Below are positions 30,753 to 39,847 of a stretch of 64,000 nt of DNA, piece by piece. The notes beneath the pieces are model-generated. The model was not told the DNA's origin and did no database searches. It saw nothing but the letters and a program-made list of their open reading frames with translations. The stretch is taken from assembly GCA_008123405.1 (NCBI GenBank), contig VSSA01000018.1, positions 1 through 64,000 of the forward strand, given 5' to 3'. Both the position numbers and the translations under genes were made by a program. The stretch's first letter is position 1. Each line of letters begins with the position of its first letter. The DNA comes from Nocardioides sp. BGMRC 2183 (lineage in GTDB: Bacteria; Actinomycetota; Actinomycetes; Propionibacteriales; Nocardioidaceae).

Positions 30753-32207
30753 TCAGCGGGTCAATCTGACCTTCGCGCGGGTCACCTTGCCCGCGGCGGA
30801 CTTCAGGACGAGCACGGCTGCGACAGCGGGCCGCCGCTTCAGCTGTGCGCGCGCCGCGGCGTTCAGCTTCACGTTGACCTTCGCCGTACGACGGGCGGGG
30901 ACGACGTACGAGCCGGTGCCAACCTTGCGGCGACCGACCGTGACCGTCGCCTTGCCCTGGCACGGGTAGCCACCCTTGCCGCAGGAGACCTTGGTCGTCG
31001 CCTTCCGACGGCGCTTGTCGGCGTCCAGGCGCTTGCCCTTGACCTGCAACCGCGGCTGCGGATGCGGGGCGAGCTGGGAGCGCGCGCCGAGGTCGACGTT
31101 GGTCACCCAGAGGTGCTGACGCGCGACCCGCACCACCGTGTTGTGGTCGGCGTCGGTGAACCAGATTGCGCCGTCAGAGCCGTAGGTCAGTGCTGTGGGT
31201 TGGTAGTTGCCGACCTTGACCACGGCGCCCTGGCCCTTCGGATTGAGGTGGCCGATGCCCTTGGCCGAGCCCACGCTGGTGAACCAGACGTTGCCGTCCT
31301 TGCCGGTGGTCAGGCTGCGCGGAGCAGTCCGGTCACCGAGTCGGCGTACCTGCACCTTGTTGTTGGCGGTGACCCAGCCGATGTTGCCACGGGAGGGCGA
31401 GGTGAACATCGTCCCGCCGCCGTCGCGACCGAACCAGATCTTCTGGTTCGGTCCGGTCGCGACCGAGTACGGGTAGGTGGCGTCGTCGGGCAGCGGGAAG
31501 GTGGTGCCGCCCGTGCCGCCGGCGTTGACCCGGATCAGGTTGTCGAACTCCTGACACCACATCAACCCGTCGCGGCCACGGCCGAGCGCCCCGTCGCACT
31601 CGGGTGCATTGGCCGCCCACGTCGCGTTGTTGCCGGCGATCCGGACGATGCCGTCCTCGTCATAGCTGACCGTCACCCAGACCGCGTCCGGCCCGACCCG
31701 CACCTCTTCGCCGTAGGGGTAGTCGAACTCCCAGGTGTAGCCGTTCTGCGGCGCTGCCGGATCGAATCGCGACACCTTCCACCCGGTGTCCCAGACCACC
31801 CAGACCCGACCGGCAGCGTCGACGTCGAGGTCGTAGACCACACCCTCTCCGGTGGTGGTCTCGGGAAGCACGTACTCGGTGATCACGCCCCGGGTGGTGA
31901 TCCGGGCGACCTTGTTGGCGTCCTCCTCGACGAACCACATCGAACCGTCCGGAGCCGTGGTGATCCGCCCGAGGTCCGCGCCGCTGGTCGGCACCGGGTA
32001 GGCGGTGAAGGTGCCGCCACGCCGTGCCGTCGTGCGGGTGCGCTCGACAGTGATCTCGTCCGGGTGGCCAGTGATCGCCGGGCCGTCGGAAGACGCGGAG
32101 GACGGTCCGGTTCGATCCTCGGCGTGCACGGGAGTCGCCGAGGCGAGACCCAGGAGCGGTGCAGTGAGGGCGAGAGCGGCGACGGTGGTCAGGGCGCGAC
32201 GGGACAT
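30753..32207 (-). CDS. secreted Vgb-like beta-propeller protein
   Basis: 484 aa from ATG 32207. A signal peptide (residues ~1-27, cleavage near VHA-ED) is followed by repeated ~40-residue blades with the streptogramin-lyase pattern: GRITTAPDGSMWFVEEDANKVARIT, SLTTGKDGNVWFTSVGSAKG and ALTYGSDGAIWFTDADHN. The C-terminal ~130 residues are a basic, beta-rich domain with a Cys pair (VSCGKGGYPCQ), typical of extracellular proteins of Nocardioidaceae. Lyase activity on streptogramins should not be assumed; most propellers of this type have other roles. Confidence 0.82.
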   Translation of the reverse strand: MSRRALTTVAALALTAPLLGLASATPVHAEDRTGPSSASSDGPAITGHPDEITVERTRTTARRGGTFTAYPVPTSGADLGRITTAPDGSMWFVEEDANKVARITTRGVITEYVLPETTTGEGVVYDLDVDAAGRVWVVWDTGWKVSRFDPAAPQNGYTWEFDYPYGEEVRVGPDAVWVTVSYDEDGIVRIAGNNATWAANAPECDGALGRGRDGLMWCQEFDNLIRVNAGGTGGTTFPLPDDATYPYSVATGPNQKIWFGRDGGGTMFTSPSRGNIGWVTANNKVQVRRLGDRTAPRSLTTGKDGNVWFTSVGSAKGIGHLNPKGQGAVVKVGNYQPTALTYGSDGAIWFTDADHNTVVRVARQHLWVTNVDLGARSQLAPHPQPRLQVKGKRLDADKRRRKATTKVSCGKGGYPCQGKATVTVGRRKVGTGSYVVPARRTAKVNVKLNAAARAQLKRRPAVAAVLVLKSAAGKVTRAKVRLTR

Positions 32208-32432
32208 GGACGACCTTCCGGGTGGGGGACGGCCATTACACACCGCCATCGGGCTCAGAGGTTCCGCCAACAGGGGCTGTCGAGCCGGGGCGTCGTTCCA
32301 GTGCGTGCACGAGTGCCGCCGACGAAGGAGGCGGGCAGGAGGCCCGACGACTGAGGAGAAGGTCCTCGAGTGCGTGCTGGGGCGGCGGCCCCGCCGGCAT
32401 GCCCTCTTGGCGGAACCTCATACGGTCAGCGT

Positions 32433-33518
32433 GTGTCCGCGTCGCTGCCCACCCCGTACCCGGTCGTCGACGGTGACCGACTGCGCGCCAACATCGCCGC
32501 GATGGCGGGCCGCGCAGCCCGGGCCGGCGTTGCGCTGCGTCCGCACGCGAAGACCCACAAGATCCCCGAGATCGCGCGGCTCCAGGTCGAGGCCGGTGCC
32601 CTCGGCCTGACCGTGGCGACGCTCGGCGAGGCGCTGGTCTTCGCCGAGCACGGGTTCGACGACCTCTTCATCGCCTACCCGTTGTGGCTCGACGAAGGAC
32701 GTACGGCGCTGCTGCGGCGGCTGCTCGCTCTCGATGTGGACCTGGCGGTGGGGTGCGACGGGCCCGAGGCCGCCGCGCGGCTCGCCGCGGTGACCCGGAC
32801 GGTGCCTGTGATGATCGAGGTGGACAGCGGTCACCATCGCACCGGTGTCGCGCCGGATGAGGTCGAGGCGCTGGCGCGTGCCGGCACCGGCCTAGGGTTG
32901 GCGGTACGGGGTGCGTTCACCTTCCCAGGGCACGCCTATCACCCCGAGCAGCGCGCGAGCGCCGCGGCGGCGGAGAGTGTGGCGCTGCGGCAGGCCGGGG
33001 TCGGCCTGCGTCGGGCGGGTGTCGCCACGCCGCTGCTGAGCGGCGGTTCGTCGCCGAGCGTGGGGCACACCCTCGACGCCGGCGGGCTGGACGAGGTCCG
33101 TCCCGGCGTCTACGTCTTCGGCGACGCCCAGCAGTGGGAGCTCGGCGCCTGTCGTGCGGACGAGATCGCCTACACCGTCCACGCGACCGTGATCAGCCGC
33201 CGCCCGGGAACAGTGGTGCTCGACGCCGGCAGCAAGGTGCTCGGCGCGGACCGAGCGGCCTGGGCCAGCGGGTTCGGCCGGCTGCTCGATCACCCCGAGG
33301 CGCGGATCGTGCAGCTTTCCGAGCACCACGCCGTTGTCGAGTGGGCGGTCGTCGACGGGGGTGCGGAGGCGGGTGAGTTGCCGGGGCTGGGTGACCGGCT
33401 GCGCGTCGTACCGAACCATGTGTGCAACGCCGTCAACCTCGTCGACCGGGTGCTGGTGCACGACCCCGGCGAGGGTGATGCCGTGTGGTCGGTCGCCGCC
33501 CGCGGACGGAACGCCTGA
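32433..33518 (+). CDS. D-threonine aldolase/D-serine dehydratase-like PLP enzyme
   Basis: 361 aa from GTG 32433, with TACGGT six bases upstream. The alanine-racemase fold type III starts with VVDGDRLRANIAAMAGRAA and ALRPHAKTHKIPEIARLQ, where the Lys of HAKTHK holds PLP. The C-terminal beta domain has the DSD1-like metal site: SEHHAVVEW and VPNHVCNAVNL (His and Cys ligands for zinc or manganese). Members cleave D-threonine or dehydrate D-serine. Which one cannot be told from the sequence. Single gene, divergent from the propeller gene. Confidence 0.85.
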   Translation: MSASLPTPYPVVDGDRLRANIAAMAGRAARAGVALRPHAKTHKIPEIARLQVEAGALGLTVATLGEALVFAEHGFDDLFIAYPLWLDEGRTALLRRLLALDVDLAVGCDGPEAAARLAAVTRTVPVMIEVDSGHHRTGVAPDEVEALARAGTGLGLAVRGAFTFPGHAYHPEQRASAAAAESVALRQAGVGLRRAGVATPLLSGGSSPSVGHTLDAGGLDEVRPGVYVFGDAQQWELGACRADEIAYTVHATVISRRPGTVVLDAGSKVLGADRAAWASGFGRLLDHPEARIVQLSEHHAVVEWAVVDGGAEAGELPGLGDRLRVVPNHVCNAVNLVDRVLVHDPGEGDAVWSVAARGRNA

Positions 33519-33520
33519 GG

Positions 33521-33636
33521 GTTGAGTTGTTCGTTTGGGCCCGTCGAGTTGTGGGTTTGGGCCCGTCGAGTCGTGCACTGGGGACACCTCGGGCCCGAAA
33601 GGCCAACTCAACGGGCCCGAAAGGCCAACTCAACGG
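33521..33636. repeat. family A repeats, two direct plus two inverted units
   Basis: GTTGAGTTGTTCGTTTGGGC (33521) and TCGAGTTGTGGGTTTGGGCC (33544) are followed, in opposite orientation, by two copies of CGGGCCCGAAAGGCCAACTC (from ~33591 and ~33613). The left and right halves can fold on each other. It fills the whole gap between two convergent genes and probably works as a two-way terminator. Confidence 0.85.
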
Positions 33637-33639
33637 GCG

Positions 33640-34875
33640 TCAGGCGATCGGGGACTCGCCGAGCTCGACAGTGGCGCTCTGCTCGTTGCCAGAGCCGTCG
33701 ACCCACGTGACGGTGGCGCTCTCACCGGGCTCGTGGTCGGCGACGGCGTCGCTGAGCTGGTCGGCGCTCGCGACCGTGGTGCCGTCGAAGCCGGTGATCG
33801 TGGAGCCGGCGGTGATCCCGGCCGCGGCGGCAGGGCCGCCCTCGGTCACTGCGGCAACGCCGGCGCCGGAGCCCTCCCCGCTGATCGAGACACCGAGGTA
33901 GGCGTTCGGACCGATCCGGGTGCTGGCGGTCTCCACGCCGGACTCGACGGTCTCCACGACGGCGAGCGCGTCCTCGATCGGTACGGCGTAACTGCGCGTC
34001 TGGCCACCCGTGGTCGTCGCGACGGTGACGCCCACCACCTCGCCGTCGTCATCCACCAGCGGCCCGCCGGAGTCACCGGAGACCGCGTAGACGTCGTTGG
34101 CGATCAGGCCGGACAGGTCGTGGGTGCTCTGGCTGAGCTGGTCGGAGGTGGTGATCTGCTCCTCGAGGCCGACGACCGACCCACTCGCCGCGGAGAGGTA
34201 GCCCTGGCCCTCGGAGTTGCCGATGGTGGTGACTGCTTCGCCGACCTCGACCCCGTCGTCGTCGAGAACGACCTCGTCGAGGTCGTCGGCGCCGACCAGC
34301 TGCAGCACCGCGATGTCGGCGGTCTCGTTGCTGCCGATCACCTCAGCGTCGTAGATCGCGCCGGTGCTGGCGACCGTCACCTGGAGCTCTGTGCTGCCCT
34401 CGACGACGTGATAGTTGGTGACCACGACGCCGTCGGAGTCGATCACGAAACCGGTACCGGCACCGCTGCCGTTGGTCAGTGCGCTCTCGATCAGCACCAC
34501 GCCGACCTCCTGCTCGTCGGTAGCGTCGGCCTGCGCGGTCGACCCGCTGCCGCTCATCGGGTCGACCCAGCCGTCGGGCAAGCCGGGCGCGGCGTCGGTG
34601 CCGGGCGCGGCGTCAGCACCGGCGTCGACGTCGTCACGGGCAGGAGCCGAGGCGGCACCGGTGTCGGTCGAGCTGACGCTGTCCCGGCCGGCCAGCCAGC
34701 CCGCCGTACCGCCGACGCCGAAAGCCACCGCGGCGCCGAGGGTGCCGGCAGCAACTACCGCACCCCAGCGCATCCGCCGACCATGCTGGGGCTGCGCGGG
34801 GGTGGGCGACGGCTGCGCGAGGGGCGCGCCATAGGGATCGAACGGGGGCGGCGGGGGCGGGGTCTGGTCCGGCAT
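33640..34875 (-). CDS. HtrA-like serine protease with PDZ domain
   Basis: 411 aa. A Pro-rich cytoplasmic tail (residues 1-35) leads into one membrane helix (~37-62) and a linker. The trypsin-like domain has the triad in VTNYHVVEG (His), ETADIAVLQL (Asp) and VSGDSGGPLVD (Ser). A C-terminal PDZ domain has YLGVSISGEG and TVASADQLSDAV. Such membrane-anchored proteases degrade or sense misfolded exported proteins. TGAACT lies six bases before the ATG, which suggests a leaderless mRNA. Convergent with the PLP-enzyme gene across family A repeats. Confidence 0.92.
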   Translation of the reverse strand: MPDQTPPPPPPFDPYGAPLAQPSPTPAQPQHGRRMRWGAVVAAGTLGAAVAFGVGGTAGWLAGRDSVSSTDTGAASAPARDDVDAGADAAPGTDAAPGLPDGWVDPMSGSGSTAQADATDEQEVGVVLIESALTNGSGAGTGFVIDSDGVVVTNYHVVEGSTELQVTVASTGAIYDAEVIGSNETADIAVLQLVGADDLDEVVLDDDGVEVGEAVTTIGNSEGQGYLSAASGSVVGLEEQITTSDQLSQSTHDLSGLIANDVYAVSGDSGGPLVDDDGEVVGVTVATTTGGQTRSYAVPIEDALAVVETVESGVETASTRIGPNAYLGVSISGEGSGAGVAAVTEGGPAAAAGITAGSTITGFDGTTVASADQLSDAVADHEPGESATVTWVDGSGNEQSATVELGESPIA

Positions 34876-34990
34876 GGAACCAGTTCAGCGGCCCCGGCTG
34901 GGGAGATCCCCGGAGTCGCCTGTGAAGTCACTGTGAACGCCCTCCGAGACACGCGCCCTCAACGTCCGCGGTCACCACTAGGCTCCCGCC

Positions 34991-35542
34991 ATGCTCGAGC
35001 GCCTTGCTGTCTTTCTCGGGTCCAGCAACGACGTCGACACCCGCTACAAGGACGACGCCTACCAGGCCGGCCGCCTGCTCGCTTCGCGCGGCATCGAACT
35101 GGTCTACGGCGGTGGAAGCACCGGCCTGATGGGCTTCCTGTCCCAAGGGGTGCTCGACGGCGGAGGCCGGGTCTACGGAGTGATCCCGCGGTTCATGGTG
35201 GAGCGGGAGTGGGCCCGGATGCACGGGCCTCGGATCGAGATGCACGTGGTCGCCAGCATGCACGAGCGCAAGGCACGGATGGCCGAGCGGGCACACGCCT
35301 TCCTCACCCTGCCCGGCGGCCTCGGCACCCTCGAGGAGTTCTTCGAGGTGTGGACCTGGCGCACCCTCGGCCTGCACAACAAGCCGCTCGGCGTGCTCGA
35401 CACCGACGGTTTCTGGGACCCGCTGGTCCAAACGCTGGAGCGGATCACCGAGGCCGGCTTCATGCAGGCAGACACGCTGGCCGACCTGGTGGTGGAGCGC
35501 GACCTGGGCACCATGCTGGATCGGCTGGCCGAACGGACCTGA
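34991..35542 (+). CDS. LOG family protein (TIGR00730 Rossmann fold)
   Basis: 183 aa, the normal length. Signature motifs are visible: AVFLGSSND at the start, LVYGGGSTGLMG, and PGGLGTLEEFFEVWTW, with the PGGxGTxxE nucleotide site. Family members release cytokinin-like bases from nucleoside monophosphates or act on nucleotide pools. TAGGCT six bases upstream of the ATG supports a leaderless transcript. Divergent from the HtrA gene. Confidence 0.92.
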   Translation: MLERLAVFLGSSNDVDTRYKDDAYQAGRLLASRGIELVYGGGSTGLMGFLSQGVLDGGGRVYGVIPRFMVEREWARMHGPRIEMHVVASMHERKARMAERAHAFLTLPGGLGTLEEFFEVWTWRTLGLHNKPLGVLDTDGFWDPLVQTLERITEAGFMQADTLADLVVERDLGTMLDRLAERT

Positions 35543-35607
35543 GTCGAAGCCCGATCAGGCTTCGAAAGGATGCGGCGGATCACGGCGCAGACTGGCACAA
35601 TCCTGGG

Positions 35608-36261
35608 GTGCTGGGTGTCATCGATCTGCCGACGTACCTCGTCGGGCTGGTGCTGATCATCCTGCTGCCGGGCCCCAACTCGCTCTACGTGCTGAGCGTC
35701 GCCGCCCGGCGCGGGATCCGGAGCGGGTACGCCGCCGCGGCCGGCGTGTGGACCGGCGACACCGTCCTGATGGTGCTCTCTGCAGCCGGTGTCGCCTCGG
35801 TGCTCCAGGCCAACGAGCTGCTGTTCGGGATCGTGAAGTGGGCCGGCGCCTGCTACTTGGCGTGGCTCGCGTTCGGACTGATCCGCGGCGCATGGGCGAT
35901 GTGGCGCACGCGGCGCGAGGAGGCGCTGGTAGCCGCCGGCGTGCCGGTCCCGGAGCGGATCGAGCGACCGTACCGTCGAGCGCTGGTGGTCAGCCTGCTC
36001 AACCCGAAGGCGATCCTCTTCTTCGTCGCGTTCTTCGTGCAGTTCGTCGACCCGGCCTACGGCAACCCTGTGGTGCCGTTCCTCGTGCTCGGGGTGCTCG
36101 CACAGATCGCCAGCGCGCTCTACCTGAGCGCGCTCATCTTCGGCGGCACCCAGCTCTCAGCCGCGTTCCGCAAGCGTCGCGGCATCGCCGCCGGCGCCAC
36201 CTCCGCAGTGGGCGCGGTCTTCTTGGCGTTCGCGGTCAAGCTGTCGATGTCGGGCGCCTGA
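35608..36261 (+). CDS. LysE/RhtB family amino acid exporter
   Basis: 217 aa from GTG 35608. The open frame runs far upstream but the LysE pattern begins here: LPTYLVGLVLIILLPGPNSLYVLSVAARRGIRSGY (the PGP-N motif), followed by six membrane helices in total and SLLNPKAILFFVAFFVQF. Exports an amino acid, most similar in layout to leucine-type exporters. CACAAT lies six bases before the start. The 3' end overlaps the convergent VanZ gene by 26 bp. Confidence 0.9.
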   Translation: MLGVIDLPTYLVGLVLIILLPGPNSLYVLSVAARRGIRSGYAAAAGVWTGDTVLMVLSAAGVASVLQANELLFGIVKWAGACYLAWLAFGLIRGAWAMWRTRREEALVAAGVPVPERIERPYRRALVVSLLNPKAILFFVAFFVQFVDPAYGNPVVPFLVLGVLAQIASALYLSALIFGGTQLSAAFRKRRGIAAGATSAVGAVFLAFAVKLSMSGA

Positions 36262-36712
36262 GCCTCGCGTCTCGCCGCGCTCTGCGCTCCCGACGCCGAC
36301 GCAGCTCGGACGGCAGCGTCAGCAGCGCCGCGACCGCGACGCCGATGAGCCCACCCACGGAGTTGGCCAACAGGTCCCGCTCGTCGGGGTAGCGCCCCGG
36401 GATCCGGGTCTGCACCGCCTCGATGAACGAGGTGAGACCCAGACAACCCAGCACCACCACCCACCACCAGCGGAGTCCGAGCAGCAGCAGCGCGAACGCC
36501 CCGATCGGCACGAAGAGCGCGATGTTGGCCAAGAACTCCAGCCGGTCGTAGTCGATCGACTCCGCGTAGCCACGTCGGTGCAGGGCGTCCAACACCCGCT
36601 CGATCAGCGCCACGTCCTCCGTGTCCAGCGGCTGTGGGGTCAGCGTCAGCCAGCCCACGAAGAGCAGGTAGGCGCCGGTGAGCAGACCGAGGAACGGATG
36701 GCGGTGGAGCAC
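36236..36712 (-). CDS. VanZ-like membrane protein
   Basis: 158 aa. The VanZ pattern is seen in LTGAYLLFVGWLTLTPQPLD, LEFLANIALFVPIGAFALLL and GLTSFIEAVQTRIPGRYPDERDLLANSVGGLIGVAVA, with four membrane helices and an Arg-rich cytoplasmic end. Members affect teicoplanin resistance or cell-envelope traits, with unknown mechanism. It shares 26 bp with the convergent LysE gene, so the two mRNAs overlap. The ppc gene lies upstream on the same strand beyond two hairpins. Confidence 0.85.
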   Translation of the reverse strand: MLHRHPFLGLLTGAYLLFVGWLTLTPQPLDTEDVALIERVLDALHRRGYAESIDYDRLEFLANIALFVPIGAFALLLLGLRWWWVVVLGCLGLTSFIEAVQTRIPGRYPDERDLLANSVGGLIGVAVAALLTLPSELRRRRERRARRDARLRRPTSTA

Positions 36713-36744
36713 GGGTCGAGTGTGCCGGAGGGGTGGTGGGCTGG

Positions 36745-36833
36745 CAGTTTCTCCGGCCGGCCGGAGAAACTGGACCCGGTCACATGAAATTCCGTATGAC
36801 CAGAGGGAGTTTCACCGGCCGCCCGGTGAAACT
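36745..36833. repeat. two hairpins, family C, between ppc and vanZ-like genes
   Basis: A perfect 28-bp palindrome at 36745-36772 (half CAGTTTCTCCGGCC) and an 11-bp stem AGTTTCACCGG/CCGGTGAAACT with 4-nt loop at 36808-36833. The second word matches the hairpin at 28827. It starts nine bases after the ppc stop on the minus strand, so it probably ends ppc transcription. Confidence 0.7.
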
Positions 36834-36842
36834 GCCCACCCC

Positions 36843-39665
36843 TCACCCCGTGTTCCGCAGCCCCGCCGCGATCCCGTTGATGGTCAGCAACAACGCGCGC
36901 TGCACGTCGGCATCCGGCTCGACCGATGCGCGGGTCCGGGCGAGCAGCGAGACCTGCAGGGCGTGCAGCGGCGCGAGGTAGTGGTCCCGCAGCTCCAAGG
37001 TACGACGCAACAGCGGCGCGCCCTCCAGCAACGAGCCCTGCTCGGTGACCGCCAGCACCTCCCGCACCGTGCGGTCGTGCTCGGCGCGGATCACCTCGAA
37101 GACACCTTGGTGTTCGGTCGGGACCAGGTCGGCGACGTACTGCGCGGCGATGTCGAGGTCGGTCTTGGTCAGCGTCATCTGCACGTTGGAGAGGAAGGTG
37201 CGGAAGAAGGGCCACGAGCCGTACATCTCACGCAGCGTCTCCGTCGCCCCGGCCTCGCGGGCGGCTGCCAGTCCGGAGCCGACGCCGAACCAGCCGGGCA
37301 GGATGATCCGGGTCTGGGTCCAACCGAAGACCCACGGGATGGCGCGGAGGTCCTCGATCCCACCGTCGCCACCGGGCCGTTTGGCCGGGCGGGAGCCGAT
37401 GTTGAGGTTGCCGAGCTCGTCGACGGGGGTGGCGTGCAGGAAGAACGGCACCAGCGACGAGGAGCCGATCAGCTCCTGGTAGGCGCGCTGCCCGGCGGAG
37501 GCGACGGTGTCCATCGTCGCGTTCCATTCCTGGAGCAGGTCGGGCGGCAGCAGTGAGGCGCGGTGCAGCGCGGACCCTTCGATCACCGCGGCGAGTGCTG
37601 CCTCGAGGTTGGTGCGGGCCAACCCGGGCAGCGCGTACTTGTCGGAGATGACTTCGCCCTGCTCGGTGATCTTGATCGGTCCGTCGAGGCTGCCGTTGGG
37701 CTGGGACATGATCGCCTCGGCGGTGGGGCCGCCGCCCCGACCGACCGACCCGCCGCGGCCGTGGAAGAGGCGCAGCCGTACGCCGTGCCGGGCAGCGATG
37801 TCGCGCAGCCCACGCTGGGCGCGGTGGATCTGCCACTGGGAGGCGGCGATCCCGGCGCCCTTGGAGGAGTCGGAGTAGCCGAGCATGATCTCCTGGACGT
37901 CGCCGCGTGCGGCCACGATCCGGCGATAGCTGGGCTCGCTGAGCAGCGCGTCCAGCAGCGGACCGGCGGCTTCCAGTTCGGCCACGGTCTCGAAGAGCGG
38001 GGCGAAGCCGATCCGGGCCCTCGTCTGCTCCGGGCCCAGCTCGATCAGGCCCGCCTCACGGGCCAACACCACCACGGCGTAGAGGTCGTCGACGTCGTGG
38101 GTCATGGAGACGATGTAGGTCTCCACGGTCTCCGGGCCGTAGGTGTCCAGGGCCCCACGCAGCGTCTCCATCAGCGCCAGCGACGCGGAGGCGGCCGGAC
38201 CGAGGTCATCGCGGACCGCCCCGACGAGCGGGCGGCGACTGGCCATCTCCCGCTGCAGGGTGGCGATGCGCTCGGGTCGGTCGAGGTCGTCGTACCGGGT
38301 GTCGCCGAGGCGGGCGTAGAGCTCGGCGAGCGCAGCGTGATGCTTGCCGGAGTGCTCGCGCACGTCCATGGTGGCCAGGCCTGCGCCGAAGGTGGCGGCG
38401 GTGCGCAGCGCCCGCAGGATCGCACCGTTGCCGGTCAGCTCGTCGCCGGCGGCGAGCATCGCCTCACGTACCAGTGCGAGGTCGGCGAGCACCTCGCCGA
38501 AGTCGGCGTAGTCGCGCAACGGCTCGTGCGGCGTACCCTCCCGCAGCCGGTCGGCAGTGCGTTGCAGTCGGACCTTCACGAAGGTGAGCTTGCAGCGGTA
38601 GGGCTCCTCGGCGTTGAGTCGCCGGATCGTCTCCCAGGTGATCGGCAGCGCCGCGGCGTCACGCTCGATGCTGGCGCGGAGCTCGTCGGTCACCTCGACG
38701 ATCCGGGTCGAGGCGGTCATCTCGACCAGCAGGTCCTCGACCATCCGGGTCAGCTCGGCGATCCCGGAGGAGTACTGCAGCGCCAGGATCTCCTCGGTGA
38801 CCGCGGGCGTCACGTTGGGGTTGCCGTCCCGGTCGCCGCCGGCCCAGGTGCCGAACCGTAGCGGCCGCGCCGTCGACGGCAGCCGGAGGTCGAGGCGTGC
38901 GAGCTCGGTGTCGAGCTCGGCGAGCAGGTCCGGCACGACCTCACCGGCCAGCGAGCGCAGGAAGTAGATCGCGGTGCGCGCCTCGTCCTTCGGCTCCGGC
39001 CGTACGACGCGCAGCTCGTCGGTCTGCCAGAGCAGATCCACCAGCTCCCTCAACCGCCGCTCGTTCCGCGCCGCGTCGGCCGCGCTCGCCCGGGGGTCCT
39101 CGGCCGCGTCGGCAGCCTCGACCAGGCGGCGCAGCAGCCGGAGCACGCTGCGCCGGCTCGCCTCGGTCGGGTGGGCGGTGAAGACCGGGCGGTACTCGAT
39201 CCGCTCCAGGATCGCGGCCAGCTCGTCGCGCTGCAGGGTGCCGTCCTCCAGCGCAGCGCCGAGTCGGGCGACGGTCGCCGCGATCGGCGAGGTGTCGGCG
39301 TCGGTCAGCTCCCGCCATCGGTGCAGCTGCTCGGTGGCGTTGACCAGCTCGAAGTAGGCGGTGAAGGCACGGGCCAGCACCACCGCGGTCGACTCGTCGA
39401 TCTCGGCCAGCACCGCGCGGAGCTCGGCGCTGTCGGGTTGACGGGCCAGGCGTCGTACCTGTTCGACAGTGGCGAGCAGCTCGGGGCTCTCGTGGCGGGC
39501 CAGCGCCTCGCCGAGCAGCGTGGTCAACTGGCGCACCGAGGAGCGCAGCGCGGTGTGCCGCTCATCCGAGCCCACTGCCCCCGCGAAGGCGGCGGCGTCG
39601 GGCTCGCGGTGGTCGGCGGCCAGGATCTCCTCGACGCTCGGCCGATGCGTTCGCGTTGCGCTCAT
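36843..39665 (-). CDS. ppc: phosphoenolpyruvate carboxylase
   Basis: 940 aa, full length. Catalytic motifs: VFTAHPTEASRRS with His165, RFGTWAGGDRDGNPNVT, GYSDSSKGAGI, and RLFHGRGGSVGRGGGPT. The C-terminus ends GLRNTG, as it should for the active site. It forms oxaloacetate from PEP and bicarbonate and refills the TCA cycle. It is alone on its strand. A GAGACT box lies six bases before the ATG, and family C hairpins follow the stop. Confidence 0.97.
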   Translation of the reverse strand: MSATRTHRPSVEEILAADHREPDAAAFAGAVGSDERHTALRSSVRQLTTLLGEALARHESPELLATVEQVRRLARQPDSAELRAVLAEIDESTAVVLARAFTAYFELVNATEQLHRWRELTDADTSPIAATVARLGAALEDGTLQRDELAAILERIEYRPVFTAHPTEASRRSVLRLLRRLVEAADAAEDPRASAADAARNERRLRELVDLLWQTDELRVVRPEPKDEARTAIYFLRSLAGEVVPDLLAELDTELARLDLRLPSTARPLRFGTWAGGDRDGNPNVTPAVTEEILALQYSSGIAELTRMVEDLLVEMTASTRIVEVTDELRASIERDAAALPITWETIRRLNAEEPYRCKLTFVKVRLQRTADRLREGTPHEPLRDYADFGEVLADLALVREAMLAAGDELTGNGAILRALRTAATFGAGLATMDVREHSGKHHAALAELYARLGDTRYDDLDRPERIATLQREMASRRPLVGAVRDDLGPAASASLALMETLRGALDTYGPETVETYIVSMTHDVDDLYAVVVLAREAGLIELGPEQTRARIGFAPLFETVAELEAAGPLLDALLSEPSYRRIVAARGDVQEIMLGYSDSSKGAGIAASQWQIHRAQRGLRDIAARHGVRLRLFHGRGGSVGRGGGPTAEAIMSQPNGSLDGPIKITEQGEVISDKYALPGLARTNLEAALAAVIEGSALHRASLLPPDLLQEWNATMDTVASAGQRAYQELIGSSSLVPFFLHATPVDELGNLNIGSRPAKRPGGDGGIEDLRAIPWVFGWTQTRIILPGWFGVGSGLAAAREAGATETLREMYGSWPFFRTFLSNVQMTLTKTDLDIAAQYVADLVPTEHQGVFEVIRAEHDRTVREVLAVTEQGSLLEGAPLLRRTLELRDHYLAPLHALQVSLLARTRASVEPDADVQRALLLTINGIAAGLRNTG

Positions 39666-39802
39666 GGGGCCAGTCTCCCAACAGGCGCCTGGCTACTGGT
39701 CGGTCGGGGTTGGATCGTTCATACCGTGGACGGTGTGGTGGCCGTCGGGCCCTCACTCGTCGGGACACGTCGGCATCGACCGGTGGTGACGGCGCCCTGC
39801 GA

Positions 39803-39847
39803 TACCGTCGGCGCGTGCGCAGAGCCAAGCAGGCAGCGGTCCGATGA
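39803..39847 (+). promoter_or_regulatory. leaderless upstream mini-ORF coupled to the GAP gene
   Basis: TACCGT (39803-39808), 6 bp, GTG at 39815, then ten codons (MRRAKQAAVR) ending in TGA at 39845-39847 that overlaps the next ATG (39844) as ATGA. The position fits a leaderless start whose only purpose may be to bring ribosomes to the GAP gene, which lacks its own Shine-Dalgarno. Confidence 0.4.

Noticed and set aside
30753-32207. Naming the propeller protein as virginiamycin B lyase
   Set aside because: Blade motifs match the wider family only; catalytic residues could not be placed and a C-terminal domain is added.
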